64,000 nt of DNA from Deltaproteobacteria bacterium (GCA_013151235.1 JAADIO010000005.1:62001-126000), one strand, 5' to 3'; shown: positions 56,045-64,000, numbered from the stretch's first letter. The notes: generated by a model from the sequence alone, not told the origin. Program-made: numbers and translations.

Positions 56045-56914
56045 TCAGAGTTTCTTTCGAAGGTTCTTTGCTTCCTGAAAGGTCCGGCTCAACGTTTCAA
56101 AATGGTCCCCCCGGATCTGCAACTTGATCTTTTCCAGCACCGCCTCGTACTGTTCGATCATTTCCACGATTTTCTTCCGGTTCATCCGGCAGATGTCCCG
56201 CCACATCTCCGGATGACTCGCCGCAATGCGGGTCATATCCCGAAAACCGCCTGCCGCATAATCGGTAATATCGGGATAGTCCTCCGTCATTTCCATCAAT
56301 GTCCCGGCCAGGGCATAGGCAACCATATGAGGCAGATGGCTCACCGCGGCAAGAATCGTATCGTGTGCGTCGGCCTCCATCTCAACCACAAGGGAGCCGA
56401 CCGATTCCCACATTGCATGGACCCGGGCCAACGCCTCGGAATCCGTCCGCCGGGTCGGCGTCAGGATGGTCCGGCGATGCAGAAAGAGGTCCTCCCGTGC
56501 AGCGGAAGCCCCCGACGCTTCACTCCCGGCAATGGGGTGTCCCCCCACGAAACACACACCCGCCGGAAGGCCGGACTCCAGTTCCTTCACCAGCTCTTCT
56601 TTCACACTCCCCACATCGGTCAGGAGGGTCCCCTCCTCTAACAGGGGGGCGATTTCCTTCCCGATCGTCACGATACCCTGGACCGGTGTGGCCAGCACAA
56701 CAAGATCCGCGCCGGGCAGGGCTTTTCCAGGATCATGAAAGTATACATCGACAGCGCCCCGTTCCCGGGCCTGCTCCAGGTTCTCCCGGCCTCGTCCGAC
56801 ACCGACGACCTTACCGAAGATCCCTTTCGCTTTCCCGGCCAGGCCGAGGGACCCTCCGATCAGGCCGACGCCGATGATCACCACTTTTTCAAACCAACAC
56901 TTTTGCATCATCAA
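56045..56914 (-). CDS. tyrA: Prephenate dehydrogenase
   Basis: NAD-dependent enzyme in tyrosine synthesis. Rossmann motif [19 protein letters not shown], then [37 protein letters not shown] with the catalytic His, and [15 protein letters not shown]. 289 aa; no ACT domain visible. It starts 1 bp after the aroA start codon's end on the same strand, so they are coupled. Confidence 0.94.
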   Translation of the reverse strand: MMMQKCWFEKVVIIGVGLIGGSLGLAGKAKGIFGKVVGVGRGRENLEQARERGAVDVYFHDPGKALPGADLVVLATPVQGIVTIGKEIAPLLEEGTLLTDVGSVKEELVKELESGLPAGVCFVGGHPIAGSEASGASAAREDLFLHRRTILTPTRRTDSEALARVHAMWESVGSLVVEMEADAHDTILAAVSHLPHMVAYALAGTLMEMTEDYPDITDYAAGGFRDMTRIAASHPEMWRDICRMNRKKIVEMIEQYEAVLEKIKLQIRGDHFETLSRTFQEAKNLRKKL

Positions 56915-56963
56915 GGCTCCATGCCGGCACGCTTTTCAAATTTCTATGGCTACGGGGTCCTGT

Positions 56964-58043
56964 TCATCCGGCGGAAAGGACCTTCGTCAAGGCGGTCACC
57001 AGTCGTTGATTCTCTTCCGGAAGGCCGATGGTGATCCGCAGGTATCCTCCCCCCATGGGACGAACAATCACCCCTTCCCGCAGCAACGCCTCATGCAAAC
57101 CCCTTCCATCCCGTCCGGTGTCAATCCAGATGAAATTGGCCTCCGTCGGTGTAAAAGCAAGGCCGAGGCCCTTGAGTGCCCGGTAGAGAAAGTTCCTTCC
57201 TTCACGGTTGACGGCAAGGCTTTTGCCCACATGCGAATCATCTCCCAGCGCGGCGAGGGCCGCCGCCTGCGCCAGCGACCCCGTATTGAAAGGCTCCCGC
57301 ACCCGGTTTAAGGCATCGATGATTTCCGGATGGGCAAATCCGTAACCGATCCGGAGCCCGGCCAGACCGTAGATCTTGGAAAAGGTCCGAAGGACCATGA
57401 CATTCCGTCCCGCCTTCAAAAACTCCAGACCGTCGGGGTAATCGGGCGACTCCACGTATTCGAAGTAGGCCTCATCCATGACAACCAGTGTCTCCGCAGG
57501 GATCGCGGCAAAAAAACGGTCGAGGGCCTCCCGGGTGACGATCGTCCCCGTCGGGTTGTTGGGATTGGCGATAAAAACGCAGAGGGTCCGCTCATCCACC
57601 CGCTCCGCAAGGGCATCGAGATCATAGGTCTCCGCCTTCATCGGAGCGGCACGGTACTCCCCTCCCACCGCCTGCGTCACCAAGGGATAGACGACAAAGG
57701 ACTTTTCCGAGGAGACGGTATTCATCCCCGGTTGGTAGAAGGTCCTGACGATCAGTTCCAGCAGCTCATTCGACCCGTTACCGAGAATGATCTCCTGCGG
57801 CGTCACGTCAAACCGTTCGGCCAGGGTCCCTTTCAGATAATAGCCGTTTCCGTCGGGATAACGATGAAGATCATGCAGATGCCTCGACACGGCGTCGAGG
57901 GCTTTCGGTGAAGGGCCGAGAGGGTTTTCATTGGAGGCAAGCTTGACGGTCTTTTTCAGTCCGAGTTCCCGTTCTACCTCGTCGATCGGTTTCCCCGGCA
58001 CGTAGGGAGTCAGCTTGCGGATATGCTCCGGCACGCGGGTCAT
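56964..58043 (-). CDS. hisC: Histidinol-phosphate/aromatic aminotransferase
   Basis: PLP-dependent class I/II aminotransferase of 359 aa. Visible: LASNENPLGPSPKA, FIANPNNPTGTIV, DEAYFEYVE and the PLP lysine in RTFSKIYGLAGLRIGYG. HisC-family enzymes act on histidinol phosphate and often on aromatic 2-oxo acids; lying between pheA and tyrA, this copy is probably used for phenylalanine and tyrosine as well or instead (inference). Confidence 0.92.
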   Translation of the reverse strand: MTRVPEHIRKLTPYVPGKPIDEVERELGLKKTVKLASNENPLGPSPKALDAVSRHLHDLHRYPDGNGYYLKGTLAERFDVTPQEIILGNGSNELLELIVRTFYQPGMNTVSSEKSFVVYPLVTQAVGGEYRAAPMKAETYDLDALAERVDERTLCVFIANPNNPTGTIVTREALDRFFAAIPAETLVVMDEAYFEYVESPDYPDGLEFLKAGRNVMVLRTFSKIYGLAGLRIGYGFAHPEIIDALNRVREPFNTGSLAQAAALAALGDDSHVGKSLAVNREGRNFLYRALKGLGLAFTPTEANFIWIDTGRDGRGLHEALLREGVIVRPMGGGYLRITIGLPEENQRLVTALTKVLSAG

Positions 58044-58055
58044 CCCGTCTCCCCC

Positions 58056-59126
58056 CTACGCCCGGGCCCGGGGATAGGAACCAAGGACCTTCAGGAAGAA
58101 GGCGTCCTTTCCCAGCCGGTCCAGGGCTTTGCGTATCGGCGGGTCCTGCTCGTGACCTTCCAGATCGACGAAAAAGACATACTCCCAGGCCTTCTGGCCC
58201 GAAGGACGGGATTCAATCTTGGTCAGGTTGATCCCCTCCTCGGCAAAGGGCTGCAGGAACCGGAACAGGGCGCCCGGCTCATTCCTGAAGGCAAACACGA
58301 CCGAAGTCTTGTCATCACCGGTCGGCTGCGCCGGCTCTTTTGCAATCGTCAGGAAACGGGTAACGTTGTCGGTATTGTCTTCTATCCTTTTCTCGATCAC
58401 TTTCAATCCATAGTGCCGGGCCGCGGCATCGCCGGCAATGGCGGCCGCCTCGGGATCTTCCGAGGCCCGCTGTGCCGCTCCGGCCGTACTCTCCATATCG
58501 ATGATCGGCAGATGGGGGATATGCTGCTCGATCCAACGGCGGCACTGGGCCGTCGGTTGCGGAAACGAGTAGACCTTGCGGACCTTCTCCATCTCCCCGG
58601 AAAGGCTGAGGAGAGAATGAGAGATCGGAAGCAGGATCTCGGAGGTGATCTTGAGTTCAGACCTCATGAAGTTATCCAGGGCATTGTTGACCACCCCTTC
58701 GATCGAGTTTTCAATGGGAACCACACCATAGTGTACACGACCCCGTTCCACCTCATCGAAGACCTCGCTGAAACTGCGCACCGGGATCAGGCAGGCGGAA
58801 CTCCCGTAATTTTTCAGACAAGCCAGATGAGAGAAGGTCCCTTCCGGACCGAGATAGGCCACCTTGACCGGTTCCTCGAGCGCCAGGGATGCGGACATGA
58901 TCTCCCGGTAGATTGCCTCCAGAGCCTCGTTCGACAACGGCCCGGGATTCAACTTCCCGATTCGCTCCAGGACCGCCTTCTCGCGGGAAGGAGCATGAAA
59001 ATTCCGGTTCTCCCGGCTCTTCAACTCCCCGATCCGCCGGGCAATCGAAGCCCGTTCGTTCAGCCCTTTGAGGAGGGCCTCATCGATGGAATCGATTTTC
59101 CTGCGAAGGTCTTCCAATGAAGTCAT
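58056..59126 (-). CDS. pheA: Bifunctional chorismate mutase/prephenate dehydratase
   Basis: Makes phenylpyruvate from chorismate. The N-terminal AroQ-type chorismate mutase domain (about 1-85; LRRKIDSIDEALLKGLNERA) is followed by the prephenate dehydratase domain (about 90-270; VAYLGPEGTFSHLACLKNYG, YGVVPIENSIEGVV, a TRFL end) and a C-terminal ACT domain (about 275-350; KTSVVFAFRNEPGALFRFLQ, ESRPS) for feedback control. 356 aa. First gene of the pheA-hisC-tyrA-aroA-cmk-ispH-rpsA-sppA order. Confidence 0.95.
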   Translation of the reverse strand: MTSLEDLRRKIDSIDEALLKGLNERASIARRIGELKSRENRNFHAPSREKAVLERIGKLNPGPLSNEALEAIYREIMSASLALEEPVKVAYLGPEGTFSHLACLKNYGSSACLIPVRSFSEVFDEVERGRVHYGVVPIENSIEGVVNNALDNFMRSELKITSEILLPISHSLLSLSGEMEKVRKVYSFPQPTAQCRRWIEQHIPHLPIIDMESTAGAAQRASEDPEAAAIAGDAAARHYGLKVIEKRIEDNTDNVTRFLTIAKEPAQPTGDDKTSVVFAFRNEPGALFRFLQPFAEEGINLTKIESRPSGQKAWEYVFFVDLEGHEQDPPIRKALDRLGKDAFFLKVLGSYPRARA

Positions 59127-59260
59127 TGCGAAACAGTTTTCCTTTCCTGGGGCCGCACCAGAAAATCGGGTTCAGGAATTTGCAGTTTAACGGACTCTCC
59201 CGAACGAATCAATCAATTTCTGAAACAGGAGCAGAACTGCGGGAAGGGGCGGCGGGCCTT

Positions 59261-59707
59261 CTATTCGGGCGGACGCACGGTCAGGACCGGACAGGAGGCG
59301 CTTCGAACCAGTTTCTCCGTTGTACTCCCGAGCAGAAAACGGGAGAGTCCTTTGCGGCCATGGGTCCCCACCACGACAAGATCGACATGCTCCTCACGAA
59401 TCACCTCAAGCAGTTCATGAATCACATCGCCGATCTTCATAATTTTCTTGACGGAAACACCCTGGTTGATTATTTCAGCCGCATGTTGATCCAACGCCTT
59501 GGTCACCTGTTCCCGGATCAGCTCCTCCATCTGTGTCGCGGCATGGACCTCGCTGTAGGCATCATACATTTCATACCGGATATCGACGATGGAAACGAGA
59601 ACGACCTCCGCCTGAAGTGCCCGGCAAAGATTCACGGCATACTCAAGGGCATAATGAGAATATTCGGAACCATCCGTGGGAATCAGGATTCTTTTGATAA
59701 AGGACAT
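59261..59707 (-). CDS. Universal stress protein (UspA family)
   Basis: Cytoplasmic UspA-fold protein of 148 aa: RILIPTDGSEYSHYALEYAV at the N-terminus and the ATP-loop pattern VVVGTHGRKGLSRFLLGSTTEKLVRSA. It is likely an ATP-binding member. GGGAGGTG precedes the ATG. Confidence 0.92.
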   Translation of the reverse strand: MSFIKRILIPTDGSEYSHYALEYAVNLCRALQAEVVLVSIVDIRYEMYDAYSEVHAATQMEELIREQVTKALDQHAAEIINQGVSVKKIMKIGDVIHELLEVIREEHVDLVVVGTHGRKGLSRFLLGSTTEKLVRSASCPVLTVRPPE

Positions 59708-59744
59708 GGCTGCACCTCCCTCTCTAATTTACCGGACCGACGGC

Positions 59745-60266
59745 TTATTCCCCGCCGCATTCTCCTTCGTCCCCCCGGATCTTATCCAGGGCATGCGGAA
59801 GGGCGGGAAGGAGAACGGCAAGGTTTTCCCTGACCCCCCGGGGACTGCCGGGAAGATTCACGATCAACGTTTCCTTCCGGATCCCGCAGACGGCCCTCGA
59901 AATCATGGCATGGGGGGTCTTCTTCAGGGAGGCCGCCCGCATCGCTTCGGCCATCCCCGGCAGTTTCCGGTCGAGGACCCGCAGGGTTGCATCCGGTGTC
60001 ACATCCCGGGGAGAAACGCCGGTTCCTCCCGTGGTCAGAATCAGATCGACTTCTCTACTGTCCGACAACCGACGCAGAACCGCCTCAATCTCCGGCTGTT
60101 CATCGGGAAGAATCTCCTGGAACACCACCTTCGCGGAAAGGGAAAGAATCATCTCCCGCAGAACCCCGCCGCTGACATCCTCCCGTTCCCCCCGGGCCCC
60201 CTTGTCACTCAACGTCAGCAGAGCCACCCGGTAGAACCTGTTTCGTTCCTGCCCTTTTTCCACCAC
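59745..60266 (-). CDS. Molybdopterin adenylyltransferase-type protein (MogA/MoaB family)
   Basis: Molybdenum-cofactor enzyme of 173 aa. Core motifs: ALLTLSDKGARGERED, LILTTGGTGVSPRDVTPDAT (MPT binding) and LPGSPRGVRE. Start is the GTG at 60266, two nt after the MOSC stop with GGGGGAGG upstream; a longer frame to 60344 inside the MOSC gene is rejected. MogA activates molybdopterin for metal insertion, and MoaB-type relatives serve tungsten users. Next to a MOSC protein. Confidence 0.9.
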   Translation of the reverse strand: MVEKGQERNRFYRVALLTLSDKGARGEREDVSGGVLREMILSLSAKVVFQEILPDEQPEIEAVLRRLSDSREVDLILTTGGTGVSPRDVTPDATLRVLDRKLPGMAEAMRAASLKKTPHAMISRAVCGIRKETLIVNLPGSPRGVRENLAVLLPALPHALDKIRGDEGECGGE

Positions 60267-60267
60267 T

Positions 60268-60786
60268 TCAGCGGTCCTCCCCCGACTCCAGCACCGTAAG
60301 GAGATCTCCCGGCCGGACCACACCCCCGCGTAAGACCCGCACAAAAATCCCCTCCTTCGGCATCACGCAATCACCGGCCTGACGGTAGACGGCACAGCGA
60401 CTGCCGTGGCACTCCTTCCCGATCTGCGTCACCTCGATTTCAATCTCTTCCCCGATCGAAAGTTGTGTCCCCACCGGGAGACTCAGCAAGTCCATCCCCT
60501 CGGTCGTCAAATTCTCCGCAAAATCTCCGGGACCGACATCAAGTCCTTTCTCCTGCATTCCGGCGATACTCTCAATGGCCAGCAGGGAGATCTGCCGGTG
60601 CCACTTCCCGGCATGGGCATCCGATTCGATCCCGTAACCCGCTCTCACCTCGGCCGAGGGAACGCTCTTTTTCTTCTCTCCCTTTTCGGCGCTGACATTG
60701 ACGGAAACAATTCGTCCCAACTCTCTTTTCTCCTTCAGAGATCCAACGTCAAAAAAGGGCCCGGCAAACGGATGAGAGTCTCTCAA
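60268..60786 (-). CDS. MOSC-domain protein
   Basis: Protein of 172 aa with the MOSC (MoCo sulfurase C-terminal) fold: IVSVNVSAEKGEKKKSV, DAHAGKWHRQISLL, GDFAENLTTEGMDLLSLPVG, and a Cys-containing end (GKECHGSRCAVYRQAGDC). These free-standing MOSC proteins are linked to molybdopterin enzymes or sulfur carriage. The start may be at 60786, or a TTG at 60720 with AAGGAG upstream. Coupled to the MogA/MoaB gene. Confidence 0.88.
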   Translation of the reverse strand: MRDSHPFAGPFFDVGSLKEKRELGRIVSVNVSAEKGEKKKSVPSAEVRAGYGIESDAHAGKWHRQISLLAIESIAGMQEKGLDVGPGDFAENLTTEGMDLLSLPVGTQLSIGEEIEIEVTQIGKECHGSRCAVYRQAGDCVMPKEGIFVRVLRGGVVRPGDLLTVLESGEDR

Positions 60787-60854
60787 GATAAAACTTGGAA
60801 AGTACCGCGTTTGTCGGCGGTCCGCACGAGCGACTGGTTGGACCGTCCAGCTGC

Positions 60855-61151
60855 TTACACCGTTGCTTCCGCATGCAACTTCAAACCAAGCGCTTTCAAT
60901 ACCTTAAGGATCGTATCAAAATTAGGGGTTCTTTCACCGGAGAGCGCCTTGTAAAGACTTTCACGCGACAGGCCGGCATCACGAGCCACTTGCGACATAC
61001 CTTTGGCACGGGCAATATCACCTAAGGCTTTAGCAATGAATGCAGCATCACCATTTGCCTCTTCAAGACAAGCCTCAAAATAGGTGGCCATCTCTTCCGG
61101 AGTACGAAGATACTCGGCGACATCGTATCGGGTAGTGATGGTTTTCGCCAT
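60855..61151 (-). CDS. HigA-type antitoxin (addiction module antidote)
   Basis: Helix-turn-helix antitoxin of 98 aa of the putative addiction-module antidote family. N-terminal RYDVAEYLRTPEEMATYFEA and an HTH in GMSQVARDAGLSRESLYKAL, followed by NFDTILKVLKALGLKLHAEA. It is 9 bp downstream of the frameshifted toxin gene. Still intact, so it may remain as an orphan antitoxin and autorepressor. Confidence 0.88.
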   Translation of the reverse strand: MAKTITTRYDVAEYLRTPEEMATYFEACLEEANGDAAFIAKALGDIARAKGMSQVARDAGLSRESLYKALSGERTPNFDTILKVLKALGLKLHAEATV

Positions 61152-61160
61152 GATATACTC

Positions 61161-61450
61161 CTATAAATTTTGCGCCAGGCGCAAGGCAGTCCTGATATCT
61201 TCGGCCTGGCTGTTTTTGTCACCACCGGCCAGCAAAACAACCAAGGTCCTCCTGTGCTGTTTGTAATAAACCCGATAACCAAGTCCGTAGTCAATTTGCA
61301 CCTCTGAGATGCCTGCACTGACAGGCCTGGCATCTCCTGGATTTTGGCTGCCGACCGTTTAACTCGCACCAGAATACGAGCACGGGCCCGAATGTCCCTT
61401 AAACCGTTGAACCATTTTGCAAAAACCTCCGTCTTGCGAATCTCAACCAT
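61161..61450 (-). pseudogene. HigB/RelE-type toxin, frameshifted
   Basis: Toxin of the RelE/ParE fold, normally cotranscribed with the HigA-type antitoxin and an inhibitor of translation by mRNA cleavage. The N-terminal frame (MVEIRKTEVFAKWFNGLRD, RARARILVRVKR) and the C-terminal frame (ISEVQIDYGLGYRVYYKQH, LVVLLAGGDKNSQAEDI) are out of phase. One extra A in the short A-run near the centre (coding GCCAAAATCC) would join them into a 96-aa protein ending at 61161. So the toxin is broken, or the base is missing from the assembly. Promoter at 61457-61485. Confidence 0.75.
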
Positions 61451-61456
61451 GGCCAC

Positions 61457-61485
61457 ACTGTAGCCCAAAGGATACACAATGTCAA
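61457..61485 (-). promoter_or_regulatory. Predicted promoter of toxin-antitoxin module
   Basis: Minus strand: TTGACA (61485-61480), 17 nt, TACAGT (61462-61457), only 6 nt before the toxin ATG at 61450, so the transcript may be leaderless. A palindrome ACAATTGT at 61489-61496 just upstream could be the antitoxin operator. Confidence 0.5.
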
Positions 61486-61611
61486 TAGACAATTGTTAAT
61501 ACCATGGCAGGAGCTTGGGGTCATGCCCTCGAGAGCAGTCCTCTTGGGATCTTTAATCTTTTGGGGTCTTTAATTCTTGATGGTCTCGTAAAAAATCCAA
61601 GACCCTTTCAT

Positions 61612-61827
61612 CTATAGCGCATGCGGAGGTGGCGGGATCACTATCCCTTGACCTGGCGACGGTGGTGGAACCTGCCCCGGAGGTGGCGGAGGCGTTGTTT
61701 GCCCATATCCAGGGTCAGATGGCGTACCCAGCAAAGGTGTTTTGTCTTGTGCGTTTGCTATGGCCATTCCTTCCACCAACAGTAATGTTAGTACTAGCGG
61801 AACTACGATCAGTCGAAAATTAGTCAT
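61612..61827 (-). CDS. Small secreted proline-rich protein
   Basis: Protein of 71 aa: a signal peptide (TNFRLIVVPLVLTLLLVEG, cleaved after ANA) and a short proline-rich tail with PPPPP and PPPP blocks. AAGGAG precedes the ATG, whose first base overlaps the upstream lipoprotein stop (TAATG). Function unknown; may sit in the envelope as a spacer or binding peptide. The surrounding stretch is more AT-rich than the core genes. Confidence 0.6.
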   Translation of the reverse strand: MTNFRLIVVPLVLTLLLVEGMAIANAQDKTPLLGTPSDPGYGQTTPPPPPGQVPPPSPGQGIVIPPPPHAL

Positions 61828-62069
61828 TATAGTTCTCCTTTTGTTTTGTATTTTTTTATCTCTTTTTCCAATGCTCCAAGTCTGGCGCCCATAGCAACCA
61901 GCTCGTGCCAGACGAAATATCCAACAACGGAGATCAACACCCATGACAATATACCCGTGCCGCCTGGGCCAACTATGGGTGGCATTGGACCGACTAAAGC
62001 ACATCCGGACAATGACACAATGACCGTCGTCACGCTGATGAGGAAAACTAGTCTTGGTACATGTTTCAT
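61827..62069 (-). CDS. Small lipoprotein with one membrane helix
   Basis: Protein of 80 aa with a lipobox (IVSLSGC, Cys23), a Gly/Pro-rich segment, one hydrophobic helix (GILSWVLISVVGYFVWHELVA) and a charged tail (LEKEIKKYKTKG). AGAGGAAG precedes the ATG. Translationally coupled to the proline-rich protein downstream. Not recognised. Confidence 0.6.
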   Translation of the reverse strand: MKHVPRLVFLISVTTVIVSLSGCALVGPMPPIVGPGGTGILSWVLISVVGYFVWHELVAMGARLGALEKEIKKYKTKGEL

Positions 62070-62694
62070 GAAATCTTCCTCTTTTTATTTCTTACGTGTA
62101 ACGATTGAAAACATCGGCGCTAGACAGCACAGCTGTTTGGCGTCCGGGTGCCTTGATTGGTGAGCCAATTAGTAACACTTATAAAAAATCGTTTTACACA
62201 ATGACAAATAGGTCTGCTCGATACGGCGGCTGTAATGGCGGGAACGCAGGGCCTCCAATAACCCGGTCGAGACGTCTCGGCTTTTGGGGTCGTGGCCGCT
62301 GCATGGCAAAAACGCTAAGGGGGGAGGCACAAACGATCGGAGGAGAAATAGTATCCAACATTTTGCACCTATTTTTCAGGATGAATATACGTGATACTAT
62401 ATTTTGGACTTTCTTCTGTCAAGGCCTTTTTAGCGACATCCGCCGAGGGTAAACCCCGGCGCTGCAAGACTTTTGCTTTTGACCTTTCAAATTCCCCCAT
62501 CCCCCCTTTAGCTAAAAAGGGGGAGCACAAGGCCGTGGTCCATCGCTCTTGATCCTTGTCTTTTCCCCGTGACACCCCGTGTCCCCCGTGGTTAAATGCT
62601 TCCGACTTTGATCTTGCCCTTGCCTAAGCTCGATGATCTCCGCTTCACCTGTCTCCTGCAAAACCGGGGGAAGTCCCGGTGCGGAAGCCCGGTG
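62070..62694. other. Gene-poor region with a hairpin repeat
   Basis: 625 bp without a convincing gene; short frames here lack ribosome-binding sites and protein-like composition. At 62501-62523 a C-run and G-run flank TTTAGCTAAAA, an 8-bp hairpin of a type scattered in related genomes. The region follows the low-GC toxin/small-protein block and probably is accessory DNA. Confidence 0.5.
62502..62523. repeat. Palindromic hairpin
   Basis: CCCCCTTT pairs with AAAGGGGG around a 6-nt loop. It may be a terminator-like remnant or dispersed palindrome. Confidence 0.45.
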
Positions 62695-63582
62695 TCAGAG
62701 CAGTTGAGGATTCCGGAAGGTCCCCTGAATCCGGAAGGAATAATAACCCTTCGAATCCGGCGTTTTGTGAAAGAACCGAGCCACCCCCTTCAGGTTGATC
62801 GGATCATCCGCCTGCGCCTTGAGATGTGCCGTCAGGTTGAGTGGGCTCTCCCGTATATCCCGTGCATCAAGTCGGACTTCACCGTCGATTTCCGCCAGCA
62901 GGATGTCGCTGGCAACATGACATTTCCGAATCCTGAGAACCCCTTCCCTCAGGTCGGTCTTCACCTCGATGGCCTGGAAGTTGAAATCGGGAAGATCGAG
63001 CCCCTGAATCAGGATATTCCGGACACTCCCGTTCTTCAGGGATGCCGTAATTTTGCCCGTTGCCTTGAGATATCTCCCCTCCTCCGGCACCCGAATTGTC
63101 CCTTCACCGCTCAGTCGTCCATCAATTTTAAAGTCCCGCAGATAAAAGGGGGACAGCACATCCTCGATCCGGAGCTGCGCCACTTGGAGGAAATATTTCC
63201 CCGCCCCTGAAGAAAAGGGGCGCCGGATCCGGACGCTGCCGGAGAGTGTCCCGCCGTATCCTTTCCCCTGAAAATCCGCACGGACTCTGCCTCGGAACAG
63301 AGACCAGGGGGAGACCCGGAGGGAAAGCAAATTGCCCCGGTAGATCGGGATTTGTCCGTCCCCATTGGGCAGCAGAATCTCTACGGGCTGGAATGAACAA
63401 CGCAGCGGCAGGTGAAAATCGAAGTGATCATAACGCATTGTGATCTTTCGCTCTTCACTGAAGCGGTGGATCAGGCTTTCAGCCAAGCGGCCGTAAGGAA
63501 AGAAGATCAGCAGCAGAAGGCAGAACAAAAACAGTCCGTAGAGAACGTACAGGATCGAAAAACCTCCGTGATTCCCTTTCAT
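62695..63582 (-). CDS. GspN-like (AsmA-related) membrane protein
   Basis: Protein of 295 aa: one N-terminal membrane helix (GLFLFCLLLLIFFPYG) and a periplasmic beta-rich part. The start of the soluble part (YDHFDFHLPLRCSF) and layered beta pattern (RADFQGKGYGGTLSGSV, LDARDIRESPLNLTAHL) resemble the type II secretion protein GspN of deltaproteobacteria and Leptospira, which is AsmA-like. No other gsp gene is in view. RBS and start at 63582 are reasonable. Assignment is moderate. Confidence 0.65.
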   Translation of the reverse strand: MKGNHGGFSILYVLYGLFLFCLLLLIFFPYGRLAESLIHRFSEERKITMRYDHFDFHLPLRCSFQPVEILLPNGDGQIPIYRGNLLSLRVSPWSLFRGRVRADFQGKGYGGTLSGSVRIRRPFSSGAGKYFLQVAQLRIEDVLSPFYLRDFKIDGRLSGEGTIRVPEEGRYLKATGKITASLKNGSVRNILIQGLDLPDFNFQAIEVKTDLREGVLRIRKCHVASDILLAEIDGEVRLDARDIRESPLNLTAHLKAQADDPINLKGVARFFHKTPDSKGYYSFRIQGTFRNPQLL

Positions 63583-63643
63583 CGGTTCTCCCCGTGAATG
63601 AATAATTCTTGTCGAAAGCCTTTGTTTTTTGATAAGTTAAATG

Positions 63644-63786
63644 GTAACTACTCAGGTCACCTCTCTTTTTCCGTATGACTGCGTTGTTGCGGTGCTCAAA
63701 TCCTCAACGTATGAAAAATACGCCGAAGGTGTCCGCGCTCCTCACGCCTTGTCCTGCAGGAAAATAGAAGCAACCTGAGCAGTTAC
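63644..63786. repeat. Short inverted-repeat element, family A copy 2
   Basis: 143 bp in the opposite orientation to 16523-16745. Ends GTAACTACTCAGGT and complement of GTAACTGCTCAGGT. The shared inner block includes a match over GTTGCGGTGCTCAAATCCTC and GTATGAAAAATACGCC. No gene inside. Confidence 0.75.
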
Positions 63787-63821
63787 GTTAAGTGAATTAA
63801 CCTAACGAGGGAAGGAAAGCA

Positions 63822-64000
63822 ATGTCAAGAAGAAAGTTGGCGCTGGAATGTTCGCTGGTTACGCTTTTTCTCTTTCTCTTTGTGGCAGCGCTCCATCTTC
63901 TGCCCCTGCCCTCCGGGCTTCTCCGTTTCGGGAATGCGCTACTCACCCCCGGCTGGATCCTCCTCCCCTGGATTCTGCTGACCCTTCACGGAGAACCGTT
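63822..64000 (+). CDS. Membrane protein, truncated by window end
   Basis: Start of a gene running off the window. The ATG at 63822 has GAAGGAAAG just upstream and follows the family A repeat. The 59 visible codons encode a basic start (SRRKLALE) and two hydrophobic segments (SLVTLFLFLFVAALHLLPLP and TPGWILLPWILLTL), so an N-terminal membrane domain. Product unknown. Confidence 0.6.
   Translation, partial: MSRRKLALECSLVTLFLFLFVAALHLLPLPSGLLRFGNALLTPGWILLPWILLTLHGEP

Noticed and set aside
58023-59120. Plus-strand open frame across pheA
   Set aside because: Antisense shadow of pheA.
61579-61605. Third copy of the family B repeat
   Set aside because: Only one partial end (GATGGTCTCGTAAAAA) is present, with no opposite end nearby.
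62105-62575. Short open frames in the gene-poor region
   Set aside because: No ribosome-binding site, odd composition, and overlap with palindromic sequence.
62695-62697. TGA of the GspN-like gene as a further selenocysteine codon
   Set aside because: The protein has its normal C-terminal end there; sequence after the stop is not protein-like and no redox motif surrounds it.

Overview
Likely organism. The window reads as chromosome of a Gram-negative deltaproteobacterium (Desulfobacterota/Desulfuromonadia-like), GC in the mid-fifties by eye. The basis is family-level: the order pheA-hisC-tyrA-aroA-cmk-ispH-rpsA-sppA, an MglA-type GTPase with a Roadblock partner, NtrC-like regulators, PocR/GAF/GGDEF and HD-GYP proteins, FmdE proteins with molybdopterin-type partners, and two candidate selenoproteins. 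No rRNA, tRNA, CRISPR array, prophage or transposase gene was recognised.

Layout. 1-3768 (+): a 5'-truncated sensor histidine kinase translationally coupled to an NtrC-type sigma54 activator. 3849-7626: CBS protein, ArsB/NhaD-type transporter, CarD regulator and class II aldolase, the last two from divergent promoters. 7635-13785: NhaA, a secreted repeat lipoprotein and a large STAND/BTAD regulator. 14088-16471: zinc-ribbon protein, RlmN and a DsbA-like protein interrupted by an in-frame UGA (U-P-Y-C). 16792-20634: Gnd, FmdE, MoeA-like and ferredoxin genes. 20839-22896: PocR-GAF-GAF-GGDEF. 23269-36821: a long minus-strand run (rimI, tsaB, WaaP-like kinase, MglA, TPR, FecR, HD-GYP, GGDEF, thiE, accC, accB, efp, pepP, aroQ). 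36991-38138: Roadblock and TPR partners. 38448-40848: two NtrC-like proteins that both lack GAFTGA. 41160-42653: MBL hydrolase operon ending in a small membrane protein with a second in-frame UGA. 42838-50218: rhomboid protease, small zinc, PilZ and coiled-coil proteins, an ABC-2 exporter, a second FmdE, DoxX. 50246-59126: sppA to pheA, with aroA frameshifted at a G9 tract. 59261-64000: UspA, Mog, MOSC, a decayed HigBA module, small exported proteins, a GspN-like protein and a partial membrane gene.

How it fits together. Three themes recur: c-di-GMP and polarity signalling (two GGDEF proteins, HD-GYP, PilZ, MglA, Roadblock), molybdenum/tungsten cofactor handling (two FmdE proteins, MoeA-like, Mog, MOSC, a poly-Fe-S protein), and aromatic amino-acid synthesis. 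Three families of short inverted-repeat elements sit between genes; one copy splits an ABC exporter operon and carries a 6-bp flanking repeat.

Most notable. The strongest candidate for something undescribed is the 98-codon gene at 41160-41456 (-). It has a good ribosome-binding site, one membrane helix, an in-frame UGA at codon 32, and a hairpin with a GGU-containing loop 21 nt downstream, as expected of a bacterial SECIS. A second UGA, in the redox motif of the DsbA-like protein at 15611-16471 (-), independently supports selenocysteine use. Two apparent 1-nt deletions in homopolymers (aroA and the HigB-like toxin) could be real decay or assembly error and should be checked in reads.
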